Positions 8,549 to 16,994 of a DNA stretch of 64,000 bases are shown here, one piece after another; position 1 is the stretch's first letter, and every line of letters begins with the position of its first letter. The stretch spans positions 992,001 through 1,056,000 of the forward strand of contig CAWGZY010000003.1 in assembly GCA_963827085.1 (NCBI GenBank). The letters run 5' to 3'. The position numbers and the translations under genes are program-made. The notes below the pieces were generated by a model. That model ran no database searches. It was not told the DNA's origin and saw only the letters and a list, made by a program, of their open reading frames with translations. Source of the DNA: JAGVPT01 sp963827085 (GTDB taxonomy: Bacteria; Bacteroidota; Ignavibacteria; UBA10030; UBA8401).

Positions 8549-8627
8549 GACTCACGCCAAGACGCAGAGGCGCCAAGATTATGGTATAGAGTAAATTTGC
8601 AACTTTGCGTCTTTGCGTGAGAAACGT
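8549..8627. repeat. Palindromic spacer of the CGCAAAG family
   Basis: Inverted repeat CTCACGCCAAGACGCAGAG ... CTTTGCGTCTTTGCGTGAG downstream of coaD. It shares the ACGCAAAG/ACGCTAAG octamer style with spacers at 2970-3045, 43435-43510, 51435-51500 and 53462-53540. As RNA it would fold into a long hairpin, so it may also act in termination or RNA stability, though no T-run follows. Confidence 0.55.
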
Positions 8628-8678
8628 TTTTAACGATATTCAGGACCCACACTCAATAAGAAAGGATAACCCACACAA

Positions 8679-9878
8679 TTGAAATCGTTATCGAGACAAG
8701 TAGCAAAGGCAGAGCCTTCAATGACGATGGCCCTTTCGGCTGTCGCCAAGAAACTAAAGGCCGAGGGCGTGGACGTTGTCACGTTGACAGCCGGCGAGCC
8801 GGACTTCCCCACTCCGTTCCATATCAAGAAGGCGGCGATCTCCGCCATCGAAAACAACTACACGGGATATACGATTAATGCCGGCATCCAGGAGCTACGG
8901 AAGGCGATCTGCGACAAATTCAAACACGATAACAATATTTCATTCGATCCTTCGCAGATTCTCGTATCGAACGGCGCCAAACATTCCATCTATAATGCCG
9001 TGAGGGCGATCTGCAACAAAGGGGACGAAGTGATCATCCCGGCGCCGTACTGGGTGACCTATCCTGAAATAGTGAAGCTGGTCGACGCAGTCCCCGTGAT
9101 CGTTACGACGTCTGAGGAAAATGATTTCAAAATGACGCCGGCACAGTTGAAGCGAGCCATCACAAAAAAAACGAAAGCGCTCCTCTTCTGCTCCCCTTCC
9201 AACCCTACAGGGACCGTTTACTCGCAGGAAGAAATTGAAGAGCTTGCGAAAGTTACCGCGCAGGCCGACCTCTACGTTATCTCCGATGAAATTTATGAAA
9301 AGGTCATCTATGACGGAACAAAACATTTCAGCATCGGCTCGATCCCGGCAGTACAGGAGCACGTCATTACCGTCAACGGCGTATCGAAGGCTTTTTCCAT
9401 GACGGGCTGGAGAATCGGCTATCTCGGCGCGAAGAAAGAGATCGTTGCAGCGGCGGAGAAAGTGCAAAGCCAGATCACCTCCAACGCATCCTCGATATCT
9501 CAGCATGCGGCCCTCGCTGCGCTGACCGGCTCGAACGATGAGGTCGACACCATGACAGCTGAGTTCCTGCGCCGGCGGAATTTCATCTATGATGCTGTCA
9601 CATCCATCAAAGGAATAACCTGCGTCAAACCGAAAGGGGCGTTTTATGTTTTTCCGAATGTGAGCGGGTACGTCGGAAAAAAATTTAATGGAAAAACGCT
9701 CAAGTCGGGGGACGATATTGCACAGTATTTGCTGGATGAAGAACGGGTCGTTGTCGTGCCGGGAAGCGGGTTCGGCTCGAAAAACCATGTCCGGATATCG
9801 TATGCGTGTTCAATGGAGGAATTGGAGAAAGCGGCAGAACGATTGCGCAGGGGGTTTAGAAAACTTTACGGGAATTGA
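8679..9878 (+). CDS. Pyridoxal-phosphate aminotransferase, aspartate aminotransferase type (class I)
   Basis: 399 aa. Class I aminotransferase of the aspartate/prephenate subgroup, moving an amino group between aspartate and 2-oxoglutarate or related acids. Seen: VDVVTLTAGEPDFPTPFHI near the N-terminus, YWVTYPEIVKL, SPSNPTGTVYSQEEIEEL, the PLP-lysine region NGVSKAFSMTGWRIGYLG (about residues 231-248) and the C-terminal arginine in NHVRISYACS. The start is TTG at 8679, giving the expected alignment from LKSLSRQVAKAEPSMTMALS; AAGGA at 8662-8666 is a little far. A paralogue is at 12177-13394. Confidence 0.88.
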   Translation: MKSLSRQVAKAEPSMTMALSAVAKKLKAEGVDVVTLTAGEPDFPTPFHIKKAAISAIENNYTGYTINAGIQELRKAICDKFKHDNNISFDPSQILVSNGAKHSIYNAVRAICNKGDEVIIPAPYWVTYPEIVKLVDAVPVIVTTSEENDFKMTPAQLKRAITKKTKALLFCSPSNPTGTVYSQEEIEELAKVTAQADLYVISDEIYEKVIYDGTKHFSIGSIPAVQEHVITVNGVSKAFSMTGWRIGYLGAKKEIVAAAEKVQSQITSNASSISQHAALAALTGSNDEVDTMTAEFLRRRNFIYDAVTSIKGITCVKPKGAFYVFPNVSGYVGKKFNGKTLKSGDDIAQYLLDEERVVVVPGSGFGSKNHVRISYACSMEELEKAAERLRRGFRKLYGN

Positions 9879-9887
9879 AAAAAGAGC

Positions 9888-10205
9888 ATGCCAACCTACG
9901 AATACAAATGCAAGAAATGCAAGCACGAATTCGAAGAAATTCAATCGATCAGCGCCGATCCGTTGGTGCTCTGTCCCGTATGCAAAACGCAAAACCTTGT
10001 GCGCATTATCAGCAAAGGGGGCGGAATGATTTTCAAGGGGAGCGGATTTTATCAAACGGATTACAAAAACTCCAAGTCGGACACGAAAGAATCAAAATCG
10101 ACGTCCAAAGCGACAAAACCGAAATCGTCGGCAACGACTGAAGACAAATCTCCTTCTGCACCAAAACCGGAACCCCCTTCTACGCCTTCAAAACCTAAAG
10201 AATAG
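9888..10205 (+). CDS. FmdB-family zinc ribbon protein with Lys/Ser/Pro-rich tail
   Basis: 105 aa. The first 60 residues are a classic FmdB/CxxC_CXXC_SSSS zinc ribbon: MPTYEYKCKKCKHEFEEIQ and LCPVCKTQNLVRIISKGGG, then GSGFYQTDY. The remaining 40 residues are low-complexity, rich in K, S, T and P. These small proteins are widespread and often called putative regulatory proteins; their role is not known. It starts 9 bp after the aminotransferase. Confidence 0.85.
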   Translation: MPTYEYKCKKCKHEFEEIQSISADPLVLCPVCKTQNLVRIISKGGGMIFKGSGFYQTDYKNSKSDTKESKSTSKATKPKSSATTEDKSPSAPKPEPPSTPSKPKE

Positions 10206-10466
10206 CTATCCACTAAGTTCACAAAGACCACGAAGAAAAAAGATTATCTCGTTCCCAACCTCAGCAATGCAGCAGAATTCTAAACTTGCGTTCCCAATCG
10301 GAGATTGGGAACGAGATGATAAATAGCTATCCACTATGTTCACGAAGGCCACGAAGAAAAAAAATTATCTCGTTCCAAACGTCCCGTTGGGAACGAGATG
10401 GAGTTTTTAATCTCATAGAGTGGATCAATCTAGCCCTTCGTGTTTTTTCGTGTTCTTCGTGGATTC
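10201..10466. repeat. Tandem pair of CACGAAG/TCTCGTTCC repeat units
   Basis: Two copies (10201-10254 and 10322-10376) of a unit starting AATAGCTATCCACTA, continuing with a CACGAAGAAAAAA block and ending ATCTCGTTCC. Each copy is followed by a palindrome formed by ATCTCGTTCC and GGAACGAGAT (arms near 10246/10306 and 10366/10390). A reverse block (CTTCGTG...TTCTTCGTGG, 10434-10462) closes the region, so the whole is a large imperfect inverted repeat. No gene. Confidence 0.6.
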
Positions 10467-10481
10467 CCTTCCACTAACAAA

Positions 10482-10510
10482 AATCCCCGAGCCTTACCGG
10501 CCCGGGGATT
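10482..10510. terminator. Bidirectional rho-independent terminator (pckA and the plus-strand unit)
   Basis: 12-bp stem AATCCCCGAGCC / GGCCCGGGGATT with one mismatch and a 5-nt loop. A T-rich run follows on each strand (TTCTTTTTT on plus; TTTTTG on minus). It lies between convergent units, 27 bp past the pckA stop. Confidence 0.75.
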
Positions 10511-10536
10511 TCTTTTTTCTTATTTCTCAGCGCATA

Positions 10537-12180
10537 TTATTTTATCCTTGGTCCAGCATCGATCACTTCCTGCGGACATCCATCCTCAAACTTTTTGAAG
10601 TTTTCGATAAAGCGCGACGCCAGCTGTTTGTACTTCTGATTGTATTGATCTTTGCTGGGCCACGAACCGGACGGGTCGAGCACATTGGCCGGAACGCCCT
10701 CGCAGGCCGTCGGAACCTCAAAGCCGAAGACCGGGTCTTTGACAAATTTCGCTTTCTGCAATTCGCCGGTCAGTGCCGCATTAAGAAGCGCACGCGTGTG
10801 GCCGATGCTGATCCTTTTCCCGATCCCGAACGGTCCGCCAATCCATCCCGTGTTGACCAGCCAGCACGTAACGCCATGTTTCATGATCTTTCGCTTCAAC
10901 AGGTCACCATAGAATGAAGGATGGTGCACCATAAACGGCGCGCCGAAGCATGTACTAAACGTCATTTCCGGTTCCTTGCCGAGTCCGACTTCGGTACCGG
11001 CGATCTTCGATGTGTATCCTGAAATAAACTGGTACATCGCCTGGTTCGGGGTGAGCCGTGCGATCGGCGGCATCACGCCCGAAGCGTCGCACGTCAGCAG
11101 GATGATATTTTTCGGATGTCCCCCCATTTTTTCGGGCACGGCATTCGAAATATAGTCGAGCGGATATGACGCGCGCGTGTTCTCGGTTATCGATTCATCG
11201 TCGAGGTCGATCAACCGCGTCACCGGGTCGTAGACGACGTTTTCGAGGATCGTCCCGAACATTTTCGTCGTCGCGTAGATCTGCGGTTCTGCCGAGGCCG
11301 AGAGCCGGATCACTTTGGCGTAACAGCCTCCCTCGAAATTAAACACACCATCGTCGCTCCATCCGTGTTCGTCGTCTCCGATAAGGCTTCTCTTCGGGTC
11401 GGCAGAGAGCGTGGTCTTTCCCGTCCCGGAGAGGCCGAAGAAAATCGCCGCATCGCCGTCCTTGCCGATGTTCGCCGAGCTATGCATTGCCATGACGCCC
11501 TGCAGCGGCAGAAGGTAGTTGAGGATAGTGAAGATAGATTTCTTTATCTCGCCGGCGTACGCAGTGTTGCCGATGATGCACAACCGCTGCGCAAAGTTGA
11601 GCGCGATAAATGTGTTCGTCGCCGTCGCGTCGATTTGAGGTATGCCCTTAAACCCGGGGAGGGCGATAACGGTAAAATCGGGGACATGCCGGCGGTACTC
11701 TTCGTTTGTCCGTGGAAGTATGAACATATTGCGCGCAAACAGTGCGTGCCATGCATACTCGCTGATGATACGGATCGGCATTCGGTAATTCGGGTCGGCA
11801 CCGCCGTAGCAATCCTGCACAAAGACGTCCCTTCCCTGCAAAAATCCCTGCATCCGGTTGAACAGGTCGTTGAATTTGTCGGTGCTGAAGGGGCGGTTAT
11901 ATTGACCCCACCAGATTTGGTTCTCGGTCGTCGGCTCTTTCACGATAAACTTGTCGCTTGCGGACCGGGCAGTGTGCTTTCCCGTGTTGGCGACAATCGG
12001 GCCGAGATGAGAGATCTTTGCCTCGCGTCGAAACGCAATCTCCTCGTACAAGGCTTCGGTCGGCAAGTTCCAGTATGCCATACGTAAGTTTTCAATGCCG
12101 TGGTTGGCGAGCCCATAATCGCTCTTCAACACAGCCGCTTCGTTCTGAGCAGGTGTTTTGATGTCTAAGATGTTGTTCAT
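10537..12180 (-). CDS. pckA: Phosphoenolpyruvate carboxykinase (ATP)
   Basis: 547 aa. Converts oxaloacetate + ATP to PEP + CO2 in gluconeogenesis (EC 4.1.1.49). Clear family marks: QDCYGGADPNYRMPIRIIS, HSSANIGKDGDAAIFFGLSG, the kinase-1a P-loop GLSGTGKTTLSADPKRSLIG at about residue 249 and DDEHGWSDDGVFNFEGG. Length is typical. The start overlaps the stop of the upstream aminotransferase by 4 bp, so an aspartate aminotransferase feeding oxaloacetate to PckA is a sensible pair. Ends at a strong terminator. Confidence 0.97.
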   Translation of the reverse strand: MNNILDIKTPAQNEAAVLKSDYGLANHGIENLRMAYWNLPTEALYEEIAFRREAKISHLGPIVANTGKHTARSASDKFIVKEPTTENQIWWGQYNRPFSTDKFNDLFNRMQGFLQGRDVFVQDCYGGADPNYRMPIRIISEYAWHALFARNMFILPRTNEEYRRHVPDFTVIALPGFKGIPQIDATATNTFIALNFAQRLCIIGNTAYAGEIKKSIFTILNYLLPLQGVMAMHSSANIGKDGDAAIFFGLSGTGKTTLSADPKRSLIGDDEHGWSDDGVFNFEGGCYAKVIRLSASAEPQIYATTKMFGTILENVVYDPVTRLIDLDDESITENTRASYPLDYISNAVPEKMGGHPKNIILLTCDASGVMPPIARLTPNQAMYQFISGYTSKIAGTEVGLGKEPEMTFSTCFGAPFMVHHPSFYGDLLKRKIMKHGVTCWLVNTGWIGGPFGIGKRISIGHTRALLNAALTGELQKAKFVKDPVFGFEVPTACEGVPANVLDPSGSWPSKDQYNQKYKQLASRFIENFKKFEDGCPQEVIDAGPRIK

Positions 12181-13394
12181 AGCCAGTCCCTCACAAGTTT
12201 ACGGTCGCCAATGTAGATTTCGTTTGGTGAAGATGGATCGAGCGCCCACTTGATGCGCGCAACGCCTTCAGTAATGTCTTTAATCGAACCTGCATAACTG
12301 AGACGCAGATGCCCCTCCATACCGAATTCTTTTCCCGGCACCGTAACAACAAGGGCTTTTTTCAAAAGGAGCTGTGAGAGATCCACCGATTTATTGTAGT
12401 ATGCGCGAAAATCCGGAAGGCAATAGTATGTTCCGTTCGGTTTTGTGCATTTCACTCCGGTAAAAGAGTGGAGTTCCTGCATCATAATATTGCGATTATT
12501 TTCCAAAGTCATACGCAGGCTTTCGACAACACTTTGCAGGCCTGTCATAGCACCTTCCGCCGCGGCCTGCAGCAGAATCGACGTGCAGGATGTGATCTGA
12601 CCCTGAACGTTCGACATGATCCCGACAAGCTCCCTGCTTGCGATCGTCCAGCCAACCCTGAAACCGGTCATTCCGTACAGTTTCGAGACACCGTTGACAA
12701 CGATGACGTGCGTCGATTCAATATCCTTCTTCGTATACTTGTAGCAAACGGGAACAGTCTTGCCGTCAAACACCAGCTTGTGATAAATATCATCCATGAT
12801 GACATAAATCCCCTTTGCTTCGCAGAATTCGACAATTTGCGAGATAAATTCCTCGGAGTAGACGACACCAGAGGGATTGTTGGGGCTGTTGACGATGATT
12901 GCTTTTGTGTAAGAGCTGACCGCTTTCCGAACGTCTTCCATTCTTGGATAGAATCCGCCGTCTTCCGGAGTAACGATGACCGGGACGCCGTAGACCATTT
13001 TCACCATATCAGGGTAGCTGACCCAGTATGGGGCGAGGATAATGACTTCATCCTGAGGGTTGACGATCGAATAGAGAACGTTGAACACCGCTTGTTTCGC
13101 CCCGGAAGAGACGATGACATTTTCCGGCGCGACAACCCGATCGTAGTTCTCTTCGGTATATCTGATCACTGCCTTCTTAAGCGATGGGATGCCGTCAGTG
13201 GGGGTGTACTTGATATCGGCTGCGTTAAGTTTAGCAGCGGCGCTAAGAATGGCGTTGATCGGAGCCTTGTTTTTCGGCTCACCGGCACCAAGGTGAATCA
13301 CTGCTTCTCCTTTTTCCCGCAATACTCTCGCCTCTTCGTTCAACTTCAACGTCGGAGATTCAGCGATTGATTTAGCAAGCTGACTGACGCTCAT
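12177..13394 (-). CDS. Pyridoxal-phosphate aminotransferase (aspartate aminotransferase-like)
   Basis: 405 aa, class I aminotransferase, paralogue of the gene at 8679. Seen: AVIHLGAGEPKNKAP, YWVSYPDMVKMVYG, NSPNNPSGVVYSEEFISQIV, PLP-lysine region VNGVSKLYGMTGFRVGWT (about residues 232-249), and LRLSYAGS near the end. GAGEPKNKAP instead of the usual GEPDF suggests a subgroup with altered substrate recognition. Translationally coupled to pckA by a 4-bp overlap. Substrate inferred only. Confidence 0.85.
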   Translation of the reverse strand: MSVSQLAKSIAESPTLKLNEEARVLREKGEAVIHLGAGEPKNKAPINAILSAAAKLNAADIKYTPTDGIPSLKKAVIRYTEENYDRVVAPENVIVSSGAKQAVFNVLYSIVNPQDEVIILAPYWVSYPDMVKMVYGVPVIVTPEDGGFYPRMEDVRKAVSSYTKAIIVNSPNNPSGVVYSEEFISQIVEFCEAKGIYVIMDDIYHKLVFDGKTVPVCYKYTKKDIESTHVIVVNGVSKLYGMTGFRVGWTIASRELVGIMSNVQGQITSCTSILLQAAAEGAMTGLQSVVESLRMTLENNRNIMMQELHSFTGVKCTKPNGTYYCLPDFRAYYNKSVDLSQLLLKKALVVTVPGKEFGMEGHLRLSYAGSIKDITEGVARIKWALDPSSPNEIYIGDRKLVRDWL

Positions 13395-13763
13395 AGTATG
13401 AAACCTCCATTGTGAAAATGATGTGGGTGGATCAAAGTGTAGTTTTGCTCAAAACGTATGCCAAGGTTGATTGCTCAGATTTTCTCTGATTACACTCAGA
13501 TCGCAGATGAATGCATGGGAATTCATGGATTCATAAGGATTTTGCGCAGACCGCTTTGCCGGGTTTTCGAAGAACCCATCCAAATAATTTCGTTCTTAAC
13601 AATGCGAAGATACAGCGAAAATTGTTGGCAGAAATAATAAAAAATGGAGCGTAGCTTTCATTAATACTTGATTAGAAGTAAGTAAGAACCCTCTCTTGCC
13701 TCAATAAGATAGGCTGCTTTACCAAACATCCTAACTTTTCAAGATTCTTGAACGATCGCAAGG
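13395..13763. other. Intergenic region, no gene supported
   Basis: About 370 bp between the aminotransferase start and the nuclease gene stop. It must carry the promoter of the aminotransferase-pckA unit. I see one short palindrome, GGGTTTTCGAAGAACCC, near 13560-13576. Short open frames here overlap the end of the next gene in another frame and have no coding support. Confidence 0.4.
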
Positions 13764-15515
13764 TCATTTCAGCAGGAGCATCTTCCTCACAGCGGTAAAC
13801 CTTAATGTAGGATTCTCGACTGACACCGCCTCGATCCGGTAGAAATAGATTCCGCTTGGAACCGTCGCGTTCCATTTCACCTCGCGATATCCTGCCGCCT
13901 GCTCCCCGCTGACCAGATCGGCGATCGACTGCCCCAGAACATTGAACACTCTGATTCGAACTGCGCTTCGATACGGAAGCGCAAAGCGAATCATCGTCGA
14001 AGGGTTAAACGGATTAGGATAATTCTGACTAAGGCCGAACTGATCCGGCACATCCGTCAGCAAATGCTGAACGCCGGTCACAGACTGGCCGCTCCCGTCT
14101 ACTGTCAATGTATCCGGAGATGTGGCCGAGTTGCTGACGATGAGAATCGATGCATAAACGGGCCCGATCGACAACGGCGAGAAAGTGAGCGTGTCTGACC
14201 ATGATTGACCGGGGGGAAGGCTTCGCAATGACCATTTCGCGCTGAACGCGGCGGAGCTGCCTTCCACACCGGTGATCTTCAACGTGTCGTTTCCATTGTT
14301 CGTAATAGCGACGGTAGTGTCTTTCGATTGCCCGATTTTGACATTCCCGAACGAAATGGAATGCGCTAACAGGCGCAGCACCCCTTCGCCAATTCCGCTC
14401 CCACTGACCTGAATCGTGTCCGGCGATGACGATGCATTGCTGATGAGGACAATCTCTCCACTTGTGAGACCGAGCACTGAAGAAGCATACCGAATCGTAT
14501 CAACAAGTGATTGCCCAGGCGAGAGGTTTGCGGAAGTCGTCCGGACGGAAAAGGAATTTCCCGTAGATACAATGCTGAAAATATTAAGAACATCTGCGCC
14601 GTGGTTTGTTATTGTTATCGTCGTGTCTTTGAGATTTCCCACAGTAACCTTGTTGAAAACGATGGCCTTAGGAAATCCACGTAATGGTATGAAGCTATTG
14701 GAGACGATTCCCGCATTTACTGCTGCGGTAAACCACAGATTGGCCAAGTCGACAGTGGCGTCCTGAATCTGGTTCTGCGTTAATGCTCCGGTTTTTTCCC
14801 ACAGCGCGGCATAGTAAGAGCTGTTGTACGCGGGGTCTATTGCTTTTGCATAATTGTCGGCTTTCATAATGGAATCGACGATGCTGTTGCCGTGCGTGAT
14901 AAATGCAAAATTCGTATCGATCGGCACAGGAATAAAGTGCACATGTTTGGCAGCCACCGAAATTTGATTCAGATAGTTATAGCTTTGAAGCATTGTCGAT
15001 TCATACCGGCTATGAATCCCGTTGTTGCCAGTCTCCGCTCCATCGTAGTTTGCAGTAACATGGAGCGGCTGATGCGCATCGCCGACGTAATGACCCAAAT
15101 CAGCAGCAAACTGCAGCGCCATTACTGAGTCTCCTCTTCGGAGGCAATTTGTCAACGAATCAAAAGACCAAATAATTGACCACGGAACCACGCCGGTATT
15201 CGTCACGAAGTACTGCCCATGTTTTGCCACCAGGGTGTCGTAGTTGTGAGATAGCGTTCCCGCCGCGAACTCGGGATAATCTTCAATATCGATGAAGTGC
15301 TTTGGCGACTCGGTTGGATCAGTGCTCTTCCGATCGTCGGCGTCCCGAGCATGCGCGCTAATCCAACTTATATTGTTAGCGAAAAAGGGAAACGATGCAG
15401 GCAAATGTTTTGCCGCCTCTTTGTTGATAAATATGTGCGTCGTTTCTCCCCAGCTCCATGCAAAAGATGAACAAAGGACAAGTACCGCTACTATATAAAG
15501 AACTTTACGCGCCAT
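13764..15515 (-). CDS. Secreted S1/P1-type nuclease or zinc phospholipase C with T9SS sorting domain
   Basis: 583 aa. Signal peptide at residues 1-21, cleavage probably before W22. The mature start WGETTH has the Trp-Gly-x-x-x-His spacing of S1/P1 nucleases, where the N-terminal Trp and His6 bind zinc; DLGHYVGDAHQPLHVTANYD (about 146-165) supplies further His/Asp ligands. Residues about 265-375 and 380-475 are two repeats of an ASH/choice-of-anchor type (FNKVTVGNLKDTTITITNHG; FGNVKIGQSKDTTVAITNNG). The last 90 residues are a Por-type sorting domain (LSQNYPNPFNPSTMIRF). Probably an exported nuclease/phosphatase for nutrient scavenging; nuclease versus phospholipase cannot be decided here. Confidence 0.82.
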   Translation of the reverse strand: MARKVLYIVAVLVLCSSFAWSWGETTHIFINKEAAKHLPASFPFFANNISWISAHARDADDRKSTDPTESPKHFIDIEDYPEFAAGTLSHNYDTLVAKHGQYFVTNTGVVPWSIIWSFDSLTNCLRRGDSVMALQFAADLGHYVGDAHQPLHVTANYDGAETGNNGIHSRYESTMLQSYNYLNQISVAAKHVHFIPVPIDTNFAFITHGNSIVDSIMKADNYAKAIDPAYNSSYYAALWEKTGALTQNQIQDATVDLANLWFTAAVNAGIVSNSFIPLRGFPKAIVFNKVTVGNLKDTTITITNHGADVLNIFSIVSTGNSFSVRTTSANLSPGQSLVDTIRYASSVLGLTSGEIVLISNASSSPDTIQVSGSGIGEGVLRLLAHSISFGNVKIGQSKDTTVAITNNGNDTLKITGVEGSSAAFSAKWSLRSLPPGQSWSDTLTFSPLSIGPVYASILIVSNSATSPDTLTVDGSGQSVTGVQHLLTDVPDQFGLSQNYPNPFNPSTMIRFALPYRSAVRIRVFNVLGQSIADLVSGEQAAGYREVKWNATVPSGIYFYRIEAVSVENPTLRFTAVRKMLLLK

Positions 15516-15826
15516 CCCAATCCTTTTCTATGATGAATATTTCCACGATGTGAATCCGAGCAGCTTTATCGAGCAAGAAGATCCGCCGTTCTTATTATTA
15601 ACTGATGTTACGCATCATGGACCGAAAATTCTATCGCATCATGACACACCCCTTGCCGAAGGCATCCCTTTACCGGGACAATCCCCTCTCTCTTACGCGC
15701 GTGCCCACACCAGGGGGGAGATCAAGAGACTCTTGCGGCGGACTCTCCTCTGGGGCGAGGGAGTGTGCATTGGAGAGAGTGCCCGGGGGTGTGTTGAAAA
15801 ATGTTTCGCGTAACATGAGTTATCAA
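15516..15826. repeat. Intergenic palindromic element with CACACCCC ends
   Basis: No gene. Between about 15643 and 15796 the ends are inverted (GACACACCCCTTGCC against GCCCGGGGGTGTGTT) and the inside is C/T-rich then G/A-rich, folding into a long imperfect hairpin. A similar element with CACACCCC ends lies at 53911-54068. It separates the nuclease gene from tyrA. Confidence 0.45.
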
Positions 15827-16909
15827 TTACTTCGCTACGCGAAAACCTTTTGCCCGGAGCACTTTTGCAGCCAAATGCGCTGTCTCGGCAGACTCGAACG
15901 ACAGCCGGAATGTTCCTCCCTGTCCTTCTCGTATTTTCAATAGCTCAATATCGTTGATATTGATTCCGGAGCGAAACAGCGTCGCAGTGATCTTTGCGAG
16001 CATTCCCGGTTTGTCGTCGACCCACACGAAAAGATCGTGAAGGGAATGAAGAAAGCCTTTTGTGTTTTTCGGGATCGAATCGCGAAACGATTTCGCGCGG
16101 ATGAACTTTTTGCCGACATCGGATAATGATCGTTGGTGGAGTCCTTTGCGGACTTCTCCCAGCAGTTTCTCAAATTCACGCAGCGCCCGGCTTGTTTCGT
16201 CCCTGTTGTTGAAAAGGATATCCTTCCACACATGAAACGGGCTCGAAGCGATCCGCGTCATATCCCGGAATCCGCCCGCGGCGAGCTGGAGGAACGCGGG
16301 GTTGCTCTTATTTTTGTGCGCCGCATTATCCATCAAACTTACCGCTAGGAGCTGCGGCAGATGGCTGATTGCCGCCGCCACACGGTCGTGTTCGCGCGCA
16401 CCCATCGTCAATACTCGTGCGCCGATTGATTTCAGTAGTGCTGCCAAGGGCTGAATTTTCTTGCCTCCTCCGTGGAGCGGACATAGAACATAGGCGGCAT
16501 TCTGAAAAAGAAGAGCGTCGGCGTACTCGATGCCGCTCCCTTCCGAGCCTGCCATCGGATGACCGCCGACGAATACGCCATGTGAGGCAAAATATTTTTT
16601 CGCGCACGATTGAACTACGCCCTTCACACTTCCAACGTCAGTAACTATGGTATGAGGGAGAATGAAGCGCGAGACATCGGGAAGCAGTTTCAAGATAGAT
16701 TCAACCGGCGTGCACAAAAAAACAATTTCCGCACCGGACACGGCGTTTCCAAGCGAGGGCGCAGAGATATCGATCGCTCTTCGCTTCCTGGCGCGGCGCA
16801 GCACACCGGGCGAATCAAAACCAACGATCGTCGCGTGTGGATTATTCTGCTTGATAGCAAGACCGAGCGATCCTCCGATAACTCCAAGCCCGATGACAGC
16901 AATCTTCAT
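15827..16909 (-). CDS. tyrA: Prephenate dehydrogenase with C-terminal ACT domain
   Basis: 360 aa. Oxidative decarboxylation of prephenate to 4-hydroxyphenylpyruvate with NAD(P), in tyrosine synthesis. The N-terminal Rossmann motif GLGVIGGSLGLAI is at residues 7-19, the substrate-side region holds GGHPMAGSEGSGIEYA (about 122-137) and HDRVAAAISHLPQLLAVSL. Residues about 287-360 form an ACT domain (DKPGMLAKITATLFRSGINI), which suggests feedback control by tyrosine. DAHP synthase lies just upstream on the same strand, so the two may form an aromatic amino acid unit. Confidence 0.92.
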   Translation of the reverse strand: MKIAVIGLGVIGGSLGLAIKQNNPHATIVGFDSPGVLRRARKRRAIDISAPSLGNAVSGAEIVFLCTPVESILKLLPDVSRFILPHTIVTDVGSVKGVVQSCAKKYFASHGVFVGGHPMAGSEGSGIEYADALLFQNAAYVLCPLHGGGKKIQPLAALLKSIGARVLTMGAREHDRVAAAISHLPQLLAVSLMDNAAHKNKSNPAFLQLAAGGFRDMTRIASSPFHVWKDILFNNRDETSRALREFEKLLGEVRKGLHQRSLSDVGKKFIRAKSFRDSIPKNTKGFLHSLHDLFVWVDDKPGMLAKITATLFRSGININDIELLKIREGQGGTFRLSFESAETAHLAAKVLRAKGFRVAK

Positions 16910-16913
16910 ATCA

Positions 16914-16991
16914 ACAGTGAACAGTAAACAGTGATCAGTAAACTTTGCGAGAGCAGTTAATTCCTAATTCATAATTATTAATTCTTAATTG
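16914..16991. repeat. Heptamer-periodic arrays GTGAACA and AATTCAT
   Basis: Two short degenerate arrays in the tyrA-aroF spacer: GTGAACA/GTAAACA/GTGATCA units (16919-16943) and AATTCCT/AATTCAT/AATTCTT units (16961-16990). Both keep a 7-nt step. The same two consensus types recur at 38987-39056 and at 44992-45021 and 46008-46045. Confidence 0.6.
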
Positions 16992-16994
16992 CTT

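Noticed and set aside
10537..12087. Long plus-strand open frames opposite pckA (for example 10420-10917 and 11365-12087)
   Set aside because: They are antisense shadows of a clear pckA reading, with no start signals or recognisable motifs.
12177..13394. Prephenate aminotransferase or other specific substrate for the two class I aminotransferases
   Set aside because: The sequence shows only subgroup features; a substrate name would be a guess.
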